From: a bacterium
Lineage (GTDB): Bacteria; Patescibacteriota; Minisyncoccia; UBA6257; UBA9933
Direction of reading: 5' to 3'
Length of the DNA stretch: 5,364 bases
Assembly: GCA_021799155.1 (NCBI GenBank)
Contig: JAJZBA010000042.1
Span: forward strand, 1-5,364
Part shown: positions 1 through 4,347 of the stretch, in pieces
Layout: every line of letters starts with the position of its first letter
How positions within the stretch are numbered: position 1 is the stretch's first letter
Made by a program: the position numbers and the translations under genes
The notes under the pieces: generated by a model
Seen by the model: only the letters and a program-made list of their open reading frames with translations
Told to the model about the DNA's origin: nothing
Database searches by the model: none

Positions 1-980
1 TTTCCGACGGCACTGCTTTAAATCCTTCCTATACTTTCGGCAATGACACTTCATTAGGCATCTTCAAAGTTTCCGGCACCAGCACCATCGGTTTTTCCAC
101 TCAAGGGCTTGAAAGAATGAGAATTGACGCTAATGGCAATGTTGGCATCGGGACGACGACGCCGGGGGCGCCTCTTGATATTGGAGGAAAATTGCAAATG
201 GTCTATTGGTCGGGAGGGGCGAGAATTACCCAGCCGGATAATGTCCTTTATTTGAAATCGGACAGTTTAAGACTGGAAAACTCCAGCGGACAAATATTCG
301 CAAGATTTGAAAATAACGGGGGTGGTTATTTTGGATTAGGCGGCAACGTCGGAATTGGGACGACGGGGCCGATAAATAAATTAGATGTTCGCAGCTCACC
401 ATCGGACAATATCATTTCCGCGGTTGAAACCACTACTAATAATGGAGTTTGGATTGGCCATAATGGCACAAGAGGAATAATAAGAACTACTTATGATACA
501 GGAGGAGGTTTTACCCCCTTAACTTTGCAGACAAGCAATGTCGATCGTATTTATATCACAACAGACGGCAACGTCGGCATCGGGACAACGGGGCCGTCTG
601 GAAAACTGCATATCTCCAATGTAACATATCCCCAATTAATAGTCGACGACAATACGAGCCGTACTTTCGCGCTTGGCGTCACTGTGTCTACTTTTAGATT
701 GCGTGACGTGACTGGAGCGGCGGATAGAATAACAATTGATGCCGCCGGCAACGTCGGCATCGGGACAACGGGGCCAATGAGCAAACTTCATGTTTCTGGA
801 GGATATATACAAATTCCATATACGTGCGATGTTCCTCTTGCTTCTGATTGTGACGATGTTTCTGAGGCTGGGAGAATGGTGTTGTATGGAGTTTGTTCAG
901 GCACCGCAACAGCAAATACATTATATATTTGTAAGAAATATAATGTTGGTGGCGGTTGGGGCACAGTATCATTGCCATAA
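1..980 (+). CDS. 3' part of a repetitive surface / tail-fibre-like protein
   Basis: The frame is open from base 3 with no start, so this is the C-terminal 325 residues of a longer protein. The ATG at 117 is internal. Four copies of a GNVGIGTT-(T/G)P-x-x-K/P-L motif start at bases 135, 342, 567 and 747, which is 69, 75 and 60 residues apart. Between them lie beta-rich, Gly/Thr/Asn-rich segments such as ITIDAAGNVGIG and RIYITTDGNVGIG. This motif is typical of extracellular phage-tail-fibre-like and adhesin-like shaft proteins, which are common as large surface proteins in CPR bacteria. The last ~55 residues are different: they carry four cysteines (TCDVP, SDCDD, GVCSG, YICKK) and end in GGGWGTVSLP, suggesting a small disulfide-stabilised cap. 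No S74 intramolecular chaperone domain is visible. The likely location is the cell surface, but the signal peptide would lie outside the window. Function (adhesion, host contact or prophage fibre) is inference. Confidence 0.8.
   Translation, partial: SDGTALNPSYTFGNDTSLGIFKVSGTSTIGFSTQGLERMRIDANGNVGIGTTTPGAPLDIGGKLQMVYWSGGARITQPDNVLYLKSDSLRLENSSGQIFARFENNGGGYFGLGGNVGIGTTGPINKLDVRSSPSDNIISAVETTTNNGVWIGHNGTRGIIRTTYDTGGGFTPLTLQTSNVDRIYITTDGNVGIGTTGPSGKLHISNVTYPQLIVDDNTSRTFALGVTVSTFRLRDVTGAADRITIDAAGNVGIGTTGPMSKLHVSGGYIQIPYTCDVPLASDCDDVSEAGRMVLYGVCSGTATANTLYICKKYNVGGGWGTVSLP
135..785 (+). repeat. Four in-frame GNVGIGTT coding repeats
   Basis: Copies at 135-163, 342-370, 567-595 and 747-775 encode the same GNVGIGTT core followed by a Pro and then (K/P)L. 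The third and fourth are identical over 30 bases (566-595 and 746-775) and exactly 180 bases apart. The first two differ mainly at third codon positions. The spacers do not repeat, so this is a conserved turn set into variable shaft segments, not a simple tandem repeat. Confidence 0.85.
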
Positions 981-1065
981 ATATAAAATAATAAAATGGA
1001 TGCAATTCCTTTTTAATAGACTCCATCGAAATTAAACTCTGATAATTTAATTAGTTTTACAGCGC

Positions 1066-1095
1066 TTGACTCTAATAATTAATTATTTATATAAT
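1066..1095 (+). promoter_or_regulatory. sigma70-like promoter for rpsB-tsf
   Basis: TTGACT (1066-1071) and a consensus TATAAT (1090-1095) are separated by 18 bases, just ahead of rpsB. Transcription would start near 1101-1103, giving a leader of only about 27-36 bases. The -10 box touches the left arm of the palindrome at 1095-1125, so the start site would fall inside that palindrome. The prediction rests on motif and position only. Confidence 0.6.
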
Positions 1096-1125
1096 AACTA
1101 TGGCCATTGCTTATGGCCATAGTTA
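1095..1125. promoter_or_regulatory. 13-bp perfect palindrome at the rpsB start
   Basis: The arms TAACTATGGCCAT (1095-1107) and ATGGCCATAGTTA (1113-1125) pair perfectly around the five-base loop TGCTT. The structure ends three bases before the first rpsB ATG. It could be a terminator for the upstream surface gene, but there is no T-tract on either side. It could be a DNA operator over the predicted transcription start. It could also be a 5'-terminal mRNA stem: a transcript starting near 1102 would keep only GGCCAT/ATGGCC. The hairpin is certain; its role is not. Confidence 0.6.
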
Positions 1126-1128
1126 ATT

Positions 1129-1890
1129 ATGTTCAATATGGAAACTCAAGAATTACAATCTGCCGGTGCGGGCGGACAAGATTTAGCCGTTGCTTCCATC
1201 AGCGAAGCCGATTTAAAAATCGTCCAAGAAATGATGAAGGCCGGTTTGATGTACGGTCATAAAAAATCAAAAACCAACCCTAAATTCAAGCCGTATATTT
1301 TTACCACCAGAAACGGGGTGGAGATTATTGATTTGGCTCAAACTTTGCCGGCTTTAAATTCGGCGGCCGATTTTTTGAAGACGCTTATCAATAACAAGGG
1401 ATTGATTTTAATGATTGCCAGTCAGCCGGCAGCAAGAGAAGCCGTAGGAAATTTGGCAAAAAAGTTCGGTTTCGCTTATATTAATGAGCGGTGGATCGGC
1501 GGATTGCTTACCAATTTTAAAGTTATTTCCAAAAGAATAGAGTATTTTCTTAAAGTTCGGGCAGGTTTAGAAAGCGGGAAGTTTGAAAAATATACCAAAA
1601 AAGAAAGACTAATAATTAGCCGAGACATTGAGCGGATGAAAAAGATGTTCGGCGGTTTGGAAAATTTGACGAAATTGCCCGACGCGATTTTGATGATAGA
1701 TCCGTCGCTGAAAGGACATGCAACGGCTCTTCGCGAAGCGAAAAGAACCGGAGTGCCGGTAGTGGCCGTTGTTGACAGCGATGACGATCCGACGTTGGTA
1801 GATTATCCGATACCGGCGAACGACCATTCGAAAATGAGCATTGATTGGATAATAAACGTAATTGAGCAAAAATTAACGACCAACAATTAA
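1129..1890 (+). CDS. rpsB: 30S ribosomal protein uS2
   Basis: Encodes 253 residues of ribosomal protein S2, which sits on the back of the 30S subunit between head and body and helps recruit S1 in many bacteria. Hallmarks are GLMYGHKKSKTNPKFKPYIF (from residue 39), ERWIGGLLTN (120-129), and the C-terminal VDSDDDP...DYPIPANDHSKMSI block from about residue 215. The family norm in the last block is close to TDSNCDP...DYPIPGND, so this is a mildly divergent S2. An N-terminal extension of about 25 residues precedes the usual first helix. Two in-frame ATGs (1129 and 1138) are possible and an in-frame TAG at 1120 excludes anything longer. Neither has a Shine-Dalgarno sequence, so the choice is open. 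tsf follows after 7 bases, the classical rpsB-tsf operon. Confidence 0.97.
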   Translation: MFNMETQELQSAGAGGQDLAVASISEADLKIVQEMMKAGLMYGHKKSKTNPKFKPYIFTTRNGVEIIDLAQTLPALNSAADFLKTLINNKGLILMIASQPAAREAVGNLAKKFGFAYINERWIGGLLTNFKVISKRIEYFLKVRAGLESGKFEKYTKKERLIISRDIERMKKMFGGLENLTKLPDAILMIDPSLKGHATALREAKRTGVPVVAVVDSDDDPTLVDYPIPANDHSKMSIDWIINVIEQKLTTNN

Positions 1891-1897
1891 CGGACGT

Positions 1898-2338
1898 ATG
1901 AAAGAACAAATTCAAAAACTTCGTGATATCACCGGAGCCGGCGTGATGGAATGTAAAAAAGCACTGGATGAAGCCGGCGGCGATTTTGATAAAGCGGTCG
2001 CCGTTATTCACGAAAGGGGATTGGTAAAAGCGGAAACTAAGAAAGAAAGAGCGACAGGTTCCGGAATTTTGGAATCTTACATTCATAACGAAAGGGTGGG
2101 AGTTTTACTAGAACTTCGTTGCGAAACCGATTTTGTAGCAAGGAATTCTTTGTTTAAAGAATTGGCGCATAATCTTTGCATGCATATTGCCGCCATGAAT
2201 CCCGAAAATATTGATGTTTTATTGAAGCAAGCGTACGTTAAAGACGAATCGATGACGGTTGAAGAATTGATAAAGCAGACAATCGCCAAATCGGGAGAGA
2301 ATATTAAAGTGGAAAGATTTTGCCGGTACGAAGTATAA
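1898..2338 (+). CDS. tsf: Elongation factor Ts, short form
   Basis: EF-Ts is the cytoplasmic guanine nucleotide exchange factor for EF-Tu in translation elongation. Residues 1-45 are the UBA-like N-terminal domain (KLRDITGAGVMECKKAL, then GGDFDKAV). The EF-Tu-contacting TDFVARN motif is at residues 77-83. The protein ends in IAKSGENIKVERFCRYEV, the usual C-terminus of compact EF-Ts proteins. At 146 residues it is about half the E. coli length (283) and shorter than the Thermus form (196). It has only one core subdomain and no coiled-coil insertion. The reading frame is intact, so this looks like a natural minimal form, not a truncation. It lies 7 bases after rpsB and is presumably co-transcribed. 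Only a weak CGGACG precedes the ATG. Confidence 0.95.
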   Translation: MKEQIQKLRDITGAGVMECKKALDEAGGDFDKAVAVIHERGLVKAETKKERATGSGILESYIHNERVGVLLELRCETDFVARNSLFKELAHNLCMHIAAMNPENIDVLLKQAYVKDESMTVEELIKQTIAKSGENIKVERFCRYEV

Positions 2339-2475
2339 AATTCGAAGCACTAAATCCGAAATCCGAAACAAATTCAAATAATTAAAAATTTAAAATTCAA
2401 AACACGATTTTTTAACATTTGAATTTAGAATTTAATTATTGTTTCGAATTTCGTGCTTCGGATTTCGAATTTATA
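2334..2475. repeat. Long modular imperfect inverted repeat between tsf and the next gene
   Basis: The left arm (from 2334, overlapping the tsf stop) and the right arm (to 2475) are reverse-complementary over their outer 12-13 bases with one bulge. Further in, both arms are built from the same short words (ATTCGAA, ATCCGAA, GCAC, GAAACAA, then ATTCAAA-type A+T-rich units), partly in a different order. The centre is near 2405. It could form a long RNA hairpin acting as a weak terminator, or be a copy of a dispersed palindromic element. No gene is supported in 2339-2480. Confidence 0.7.
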
Positions 2476-2480
2476 AAATT

Positions 2481-2837
2481 ATGTACAATTTTATTCTTCA
2501 AATCGCCTTAATGTTGAGTTTGGGGGCAATGGTTTATTTAATTGCCAGAAAAGCGCCTCAAATCGGTGACGATATCATCGGTCAGCCAAAGAGCAGATTT
2601 GATTATTTATTCGTTTCTTTGCGATTGGAAAAGATTGATCCGATTTTGCATAATTTTTTGGAAAAATTGCTGAGAAAGATGAAATTGTTTTTAATGAAGC
2701 TTGATAGTATTACGAATAATTATTTGGAAAAGATTAAGAAATATAAGATTAATGATAATGGCAAAAACGGAGAGAGTAAGCCGAGTTTGTTCGAGCAGGA
2801 TGTTAATGGGGATAAAGGGGATAAAAATGAAAAATGA
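2481..2837 (+). CDS. Small single-pass membrane protein of unknown function
   Basis: Encodes 118 residues from ATG 2481. A TTG at 2439 in the same frame would add 14 residues made entirely from the inverted repeat, so it was rejected. Residues 4-22 (FILQIALMLSLGAMVYLIA) form one hydrophobic helix followed by ARK. This suggests an N-terminal anchor with the body in the cytoplasm. Residues ~45-90 look like charged amphipathic helices (LRLEKIDPILHNFLEKLLRK), and the tail is disordered and rich in Lys, Asp, Asn and Gly. I do not recognise a named family, though small membrane proteins of this layout are familiar from Parcubacteria genomes. The tRNA-Tyr gene starts 11 bases after the stop, so the two may share a transcript. 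No Shine-Dalgarno sequence is visible. Confidence 0.75.
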   Translation: MYNFILQIALMLSLGAMVYLIARKAPQIGDDIIGQPKSRFDYLFVSLRLEKIDPILHNFLEKLLRKMKLFLMKLDSITNNYLEKIKKYKINDNGKNGESKPSLFEQDVNGDKGDKNEK

Positions 2838-2848
2838 TAAAATAATGA

Positions 2849-2932
2849 GCGCAGGTGGCGGAGTGGTCAATCGCACCTGACTGTAAATCAGGCGCCCTAG
2901 CGGCTACGGGGGTTCGAATCCCTCCCTGCGCA
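2849..2932 (+). tRNA. tRNA-Tyr (GTA)
   Basis: A class II tRNA of 84 bases. Acceptor arms GCGCAGG (2849-2855) and CCTGCGC (2925-2931) pair fully, with discriminator A at 2932. The anticodon stem CCTGA/TCAGG encloses CTGTAAA, giving anticodon GTA at 2883-2885. A 15-base variable arm (2893-2907) with a GCC/GGC stem fits tyrosine. The T arm is GGGGG-TTCGAAT-CCCTC with one G-T pair. CCA is not encoded and must be added after transcription. The last 18 bases plus the next C are duplicated at 3091-3109. Confidence 0.97.
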
Positions 2933-2933
2933 C

Positions 2934-3109
2934 AAGTGAGCGAAGCGAACGCGGAGCAGGGGAGCGCGCAAAGAATTTTGCGCGCGATAGGGATTCGAAG
3001 ACCGCAGCGTTGCGCGAGTTTCGCGAAGCGAAGGCGAGCGCCGCGAGGGGCGGCCTGCGAGAAATTTCCGTCAGGAAATTTACTTGTAGGCGAATCCCTC
3101 CCTGCGCAC
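2934..3109. mobile_element. G+C-rich insert bounded by a duplicated tRNA-Tyr 3' end
   Basis: A 19-base sequence covering the tRNA-Tyr T-loop to just past the discriminator (2915-2933) recurs exactly at 3091-3109. The 157 bases between are about 60% G+C by my count (94/157), clearly above the A+T-rich surroundings. Contents are a GCGCGCAAA/TTTGCGCGC hairpin (2964-2985), GCGAAGCGAA twice (2940-2949 and 3023-3032), an inverted GGGATTCGAA (2990-2999, the complement of the T-loop region), and a ~16-bp hairpin at 3054-3090. No convincing gene is present. The geometry, an intact tRNA followed by a duplicate of its 3' end, is that of an att-type duplication at a tRNA. However, the unit is far too small for a self-moving element, so a non-autonomous or repeat-type element is more likely. 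Confidence 0.5.
3054..3090 (+). other. Strong hairpin inside the tRNA-flanked insert
   Basis: AAATTTCC (3062-3069) pairs perfectly with GGAAATTT (3074-3081) around GTCA. The stem continues outward as CCTGCGAG (3054-3061) with CTTGTAGG (3083-3090), using two G-T pairs and one bulged A at 3082. It ends exactly where the duplicated tRNA-Tyr tail begins. Confidence 0.6.
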
Positions 3110-3114
3110 CGGCT

Positions 3115-3187
3115 GCCACCTTAGCTCAACCGGCAGAGCAGCACTTTTGTAAAGTGAAGGTTCCCGGTTCGATTCCGGGAGGTGGCT
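3115..3187 (+). tRNA. tRNA-Thr (TGT)
   Basis: A 73-base class I tRNA. Acceptor GCCACCT/AGGTGGC pairs fully, with discriminator T at 3187. The D stem is GCTC/GAGC. The anticodon loop TTTGTAA gives TGT at 3148-3150, and the T arm is CCCGG-TTCGATT-CCGGG. The outermost anticodon-stem pair (3141 with 3157) is G-A instead of Watson-Crick; the other four pair. CCA is not encoded. The next tRNA starts after 11 bases. Confidence 0.95.
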
Positions 3188-3198
3188 CAGAAGTTGTT

Positions 3199-3271
3199 GC
3201 CAACGTAGCTCAGCTGGTAGAGCAACTCCATGGTAAGGAGTAGGTCGCCGGTTCAATTCCGGCCGTTGGCT
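3199..3271 (+). tRNA. tRNA-Thr (GGT)
   Basis: A 73-base class I tRNA. Acceptor GCCAACG/CGTTGGC, D stem GCTC/GAGC and anticodon stem ACTCC/GGAGT all pair fully. The loop ATGGTAA gives anticodon GGT (3232-3234), reading ACC and ACT. The T arm is GCCGG-TTCAATT-CCGGC, and the discriminator is T with no CCA encoded. Together with the neighbouring TGT isoacceptor it covers most or all Thr codons. Confidence 0.96.
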
Positions 3272-3278
3272 CAGCATT

Positions 3279-3350
3279 GGGCGTTTAGCTCAGTGGTAGA
3301 GCGTTTCGTTGACATCGAAAAGGTCGGAGGTTCGATCCCTCCAACGCCCA
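3279..3350 (+). tRNA. tRNA-Val (GAC)
   Basis: A 72-base class I tRNA. Acceptor GGGCGTT/AACGCCC, D stem GCTC/GAGC and anticodon stem TTTCG/CGAAA pair fully. The loop TTGACAT gives anticodon GAC (3311-3313). The T arm is GGAGG-TTCGATC-CCTCC, and the discriminator is A. It lies 7 bases after tRNA-Thr(GGT), so the block is presumably one transcript. CCA is not encoded. Confidence 0.96.
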
Positions 3351-3354
3351 CATA

Positions 3355-3420
3355 TGCCCAGTATGAGAATTTCAAACTTCTGAATTTTTATAAATAAAAA
3401 TTCAGAGAAAAAACTGGGCA
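3355..3420 (+). other. Nested stem-loop between tRNA-Val and rpmG
   Basis: TGCCCAGT (3355-3362) pairs with ACTGGGCA (3413-3420). Inside this, TCTGAATTTTTA (3379-3390) pairs with TAAAAATTCAGA (3395-3406) around TAAA. The structure starts five bases after tRNA-Val. It could help end the tRNA transcript, be a processing signal, or be a small structured RNA. No classical T-tract follows. TATAAT at 3422-3427 comes directly after but has no usable -35, so a promoter there is weakly supported. The rest of 3421-3505 shows nothing I can name. Confidence 0.5.
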
Positions 3421-3505
3421 ATATAATGGAAATTTTGCGAATAATTAAAGTCAGGAATTACAAATGAAGCATTATAGTTAATCATTTGAAATTTCTCTAC
3501 TGTGT

Positions 3506-3673
3506 ATGGCAAAATCAAAATTCAGCGAAAATTTAATAAAATTAAAATGCTCCGTCTGCAAGCGAGCGAATTATTATACCCGCAAAAAGAAATCGCTTGA
3601 AAGAAAACTGGAATTGAAAAAATATTGCAAGTGGTGCCGGAAGCATACGATACACAAGGAGGCGAAGCGCTAA
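3506..3673 (+). CDS. rpmG: 50S ribosomal protein bL33, zinc-ribbon form
   Basis: A 55-residue basic protein of the large ribosomal subunit near the E site. It shows the L33 signature CSVCKRANYYTRKKK and the C-terminal LELKKYCKWCRKHTIHKE. Cysteines 15, 18, 41 and 44 form two CxxC pairs, so this is the zinc-binding version, not the Cys-less paralogue. Its length is normal. The start was chosen at ATG 3506 (MAKSKFSENLIKLKC). There is no clear Shine-Dalgarno sequence. tRNA-Trp begins 7 bases after the stop, matching the common bacterial rpmG-tRNA-Trp pairing, but secE and nusG do not follow. Confidence 0.95.
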   Translation: MAKSKFSENLIKLKCSVCKRANYYTRKKKSLERKLELKKYCKWCRKHTIHKEAKR

Positions 3674-3680
3674 CCGCGAA

Positions 3681-3752
3681 GGGTCTGTTGGTTAATTGGC
3701 AAACCACGGGTCTCCAAAACCCGGACTGCAGGTTCGAGCCCTGCCAGACCCG
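3681..3752 (+). tRNA. tRNA-Trp (CCA)
   Basis: A 72-base tRNA. Acceptor GGGTCTG/CAGACCC, D stem GGTT/AACC, anticodon stem CGGGT/ACCCG and T arm GCAGG/CCTGC pair fully. The loop CTCCAAA gives anticodon CCA (3714-3716). The discriminator is G, the bacterial Trp identity base. The 3' CCA is not encoded. A following A+T-only stem (TTTTAATT 3755-3762 with AATTAAAA 3768-3775) may help end the transcript. Confidence 0.96.
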
Positions 3753-3771
3753 CGTTTTAATTTTTATAATT

Positions 3772-3800
3772 AAAAAAGCCCTGGTTTATCTCGCCAGGGC
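3772..3800 (-). terminator. Rho-independent terminator of the minus-strand trio
   Basis: Read on the minus strand, GCCCTGG (3800-3794) and CCAGGGC (3784-3778) form a seven-bp G+C-rich stem. It is followed by six T (3777-3772). It lies 14 bases after the stop of the last minus-strand gene. On the plus strand the stem is followed by ATTGCG, so it is one-directional. Confidence 0.8.
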
Positions 3801-3814
3801 ATTGCGTCTGAAGT

Positions 3815-4030
3815 CTAAAATAGTATTTTCTGGATAGCGCCGTAAATCTCCCACGGTCTTTCCGATTCAAGTATCGCAGGAAGATTAAGCTCTTTAGAAC
3901 GAAATTCGGTAATTCTGAAAATATGCTTGCCGTTCTTTTTAGTAAAAGAAAACGGAATCTTTAGTAATTCCTTAATTCCTTCATACGCGACATTGTGTTC
4001 CTCATCAATATCAATTATTTTTTCTGCCAT
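3815..4030 (-). CDS. Third gene of the minus-strand trio, 71-residue hypothetical protein
   Basis: I do not recognise this protein. From ATG 4030 it has 71 residues: an acidic start (MAEKIIDIDEEHNVAYEGIK), a basic middle (FSFTKKNGKHIFRITEFRSK), and a hydrophobic/aromatic end (PWEIYGAIQKILF). It looks soluble and mixed alpha/beta, without Cys pairs or a membrane segment. A second ATG at 4039 would add three residues but leaves only 2 bases to the AAGGAGG at 4048-4042, while ATG 4030 leaves 11, so 4030 is preferred. It overlaps the preceding gene by 20 bases, and that gene's codons contain its Shine-Dalgarno, suggesting translational coupling. A terminator follows the stop. That it is expressed is well supported; function is unknown. 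Confidence 0.75.
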   Translation of the reverse strand: MAEKIIDIDEEHNVAYEGIKELLKIPFSFTKKNGKHIFRITEFRSKELNLPAILESERPWEIYGAIQKILF

Positions 4031-4178
4031 TGCTACCATTGCCTCCTTGGTTTAAATTAACCATTTCTATCTTGTGTCCTTTCCGCATCTTCTCTTCAGC
4101 TAGATCAATAGCTTCCTTAAAGGAAAGATTGTTTTTCTTTCCTTTATTTTTCTTACTTTTCCACTTTACCTGCCACAT
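4011..4178 (-). CDS. Second gene of the minus-strand trio, 55-residue basic hypothetical protein
   Basis: I read this short gene directly. ATG 4178 opens a 55-residue frame ending at TGA 4013-4011. The N-terminus is strongly basic (MWQVKWKSKKNKGKKNN), followed by a likely amphipathic helix LSFKEAIDLAEEKMRKGHKI and a Gly/Asn-rich tail. Twelve of 55 residues are Lys, which suggests nucleic-acid or acidic-partner binding (inference). AAGGAGG at 4195-4189 precedes the ATG by 10 bases. It overlaps the first gene by 26 bases and the third by 20. Without it, 4040-4152 would be empty between two SD-equipped genes, supporting it as real. I do not recognise the family. A frameshift joining it to the first gene is less likely because it has its own ribosome site. 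Confidence 0.65.
   Translation of the reverse strand: MWQVKWKSKKNKGKKNNLSFKEAIDLAEEKMRKGHKIEMVNLNQGGNGSNGRKNN
4042..4048 (-). promoter_or_regulatory. Shine-Dalgarno of the third minus-strand gene
   Basis: AAGGAGG on the minus strand, 11 bases before ATG 4030 and 2 before ATG 4039. The spacing favours the inner start. It lies inside the coding region of the second gene. Confidence 0.75.
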
Positions 4179-4344
4179 CAGCCGCGTTCCTCCTTTTTTG
4201 AATTTGTTGAATCGGTTTTTGAATTCGTTTTCCTATTTTCCCTTTGATTGTTTCTATTCGGCAATCGTTTTTTTGAACAAGAGCGTCTAGCGAAACCCTT
4301 GCCGATTTTCCGGTTCCTTCAAAATCTTTTAGCCAAATATACAT
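4153..4344 (-). CDS. First gene of the minus-strand trio, 63-residue hypothetical protein
   Basis: I do not recognise this protein. It has 63 residues: a short N-terminal stretch MYIWLKDFEGTGKSARVSLD, then a basic, probably helical C-terminus (TIKGKIGKRIQKPIQQIQKR). GTGKS resembles part of a P-loop but lacks the preceding Gly and the required spacing. The protein is also too small for a NTPase, so it is not called one. The start is unusually secure: AAGGAGGTGA (4357-4348), a ten-base perfect match to the usual 16S anti-Shine-Dalgarno, places AAGGAGG 6 bases before ATG 4344. A promoter lies upstream. Its end overlaps the second gene by 26 bases. Being first in a three-gene coupled unit, it may form a complex with its partners (inference). 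Confidence 0.75.
   Translation of the reverse strand: MYIWLKDFEGTGKSARVSLDALVQKNDCRIETIKGKIGKRIQKPIQQIQKRRNAADVAGKVEK
4189..4195 (-). promoter_or_regulatory. Shine-Dalgarno of the second minus-strand gene
   Basis: AAGGAGG on the minus strand, preceded by more A, 10 bases before ATG 4178. It falls within the Lys-Arg-Arg codons near the end of the first gene. Confidence 0.7.
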
Positions 4345-4347
4345 TTT

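Noticed and set aside
694..1035. Minus-strand 110-codon and plus-strand 81-codon frames overlapping the surface protein end
   Set aside because: They lie in other frames of a clear coding region, with odd composition and no ribosome site or conserved feature.
1609..2289. Minus-strand frames opposite rpsB and tsf
   Set aside because: They are shadows of two unmistakable housekeeping genes.
2439..2480. TTG start giving a longer form of the membrane protein
   Set aside because: The added 14 residues are just the right arm of the inverted repeat; ATG 2481 places the hydrophobic helix at the normal N-terminal position.
2334..3109. CRISPR array
   Set aside because: The repeats here are inverted or single duplications; there is no regular series of identical repeats with unique spacers and no cas gene in the window.
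2855..3124. Plus-strand frame of 89 codons across tRNA-Tyr and the G+C-rich insert
   Set aside because: It starts inside the tRNA and simply translates tRNA and repeat sequence; this kind of false protein is a known artefact over tRNA genes.
2904..3277. Minus-strand frames (2904-3119 and 3080-3277) and the plus frame 3010-3243 over the tRNA block
   Set aside because: They read through well-formed tRNA genes and end in translated T-arm sequence (for example REGFEPP, RPELNRRP), typical of tRNA shadows.
3427..3468. 13-codon frame (MEILRIIKVRNYK) as a leader peptide for rpmG
   Set aside because: It begins inside the possible -10 box, has no ribosome site, and shows no attenuator-like arrangement.
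3625..3837. Plus-strand 70-codon frame across tRNA-Trp
   Set aside because: It overlaps the end of rpmG in another frame and runs through the tRNA and the minus-strand terminator.
4030..4290. Plus-strand 86-codon frame, very rich in Phe, Leu and Ser
   Set aside because: It is the complement of the Lys-rich minus-strand genes, which have ribosome sites, a promoter and a terminator; the plus frame has none.
4300..4315. GTGKS in the first minus-strand gene as a Walker A P-loop
   Set aside because: The GxxxxGK[ST] pattern is not met, no Walker B is present, and 63 residues is too small for a P-loop NTPase.
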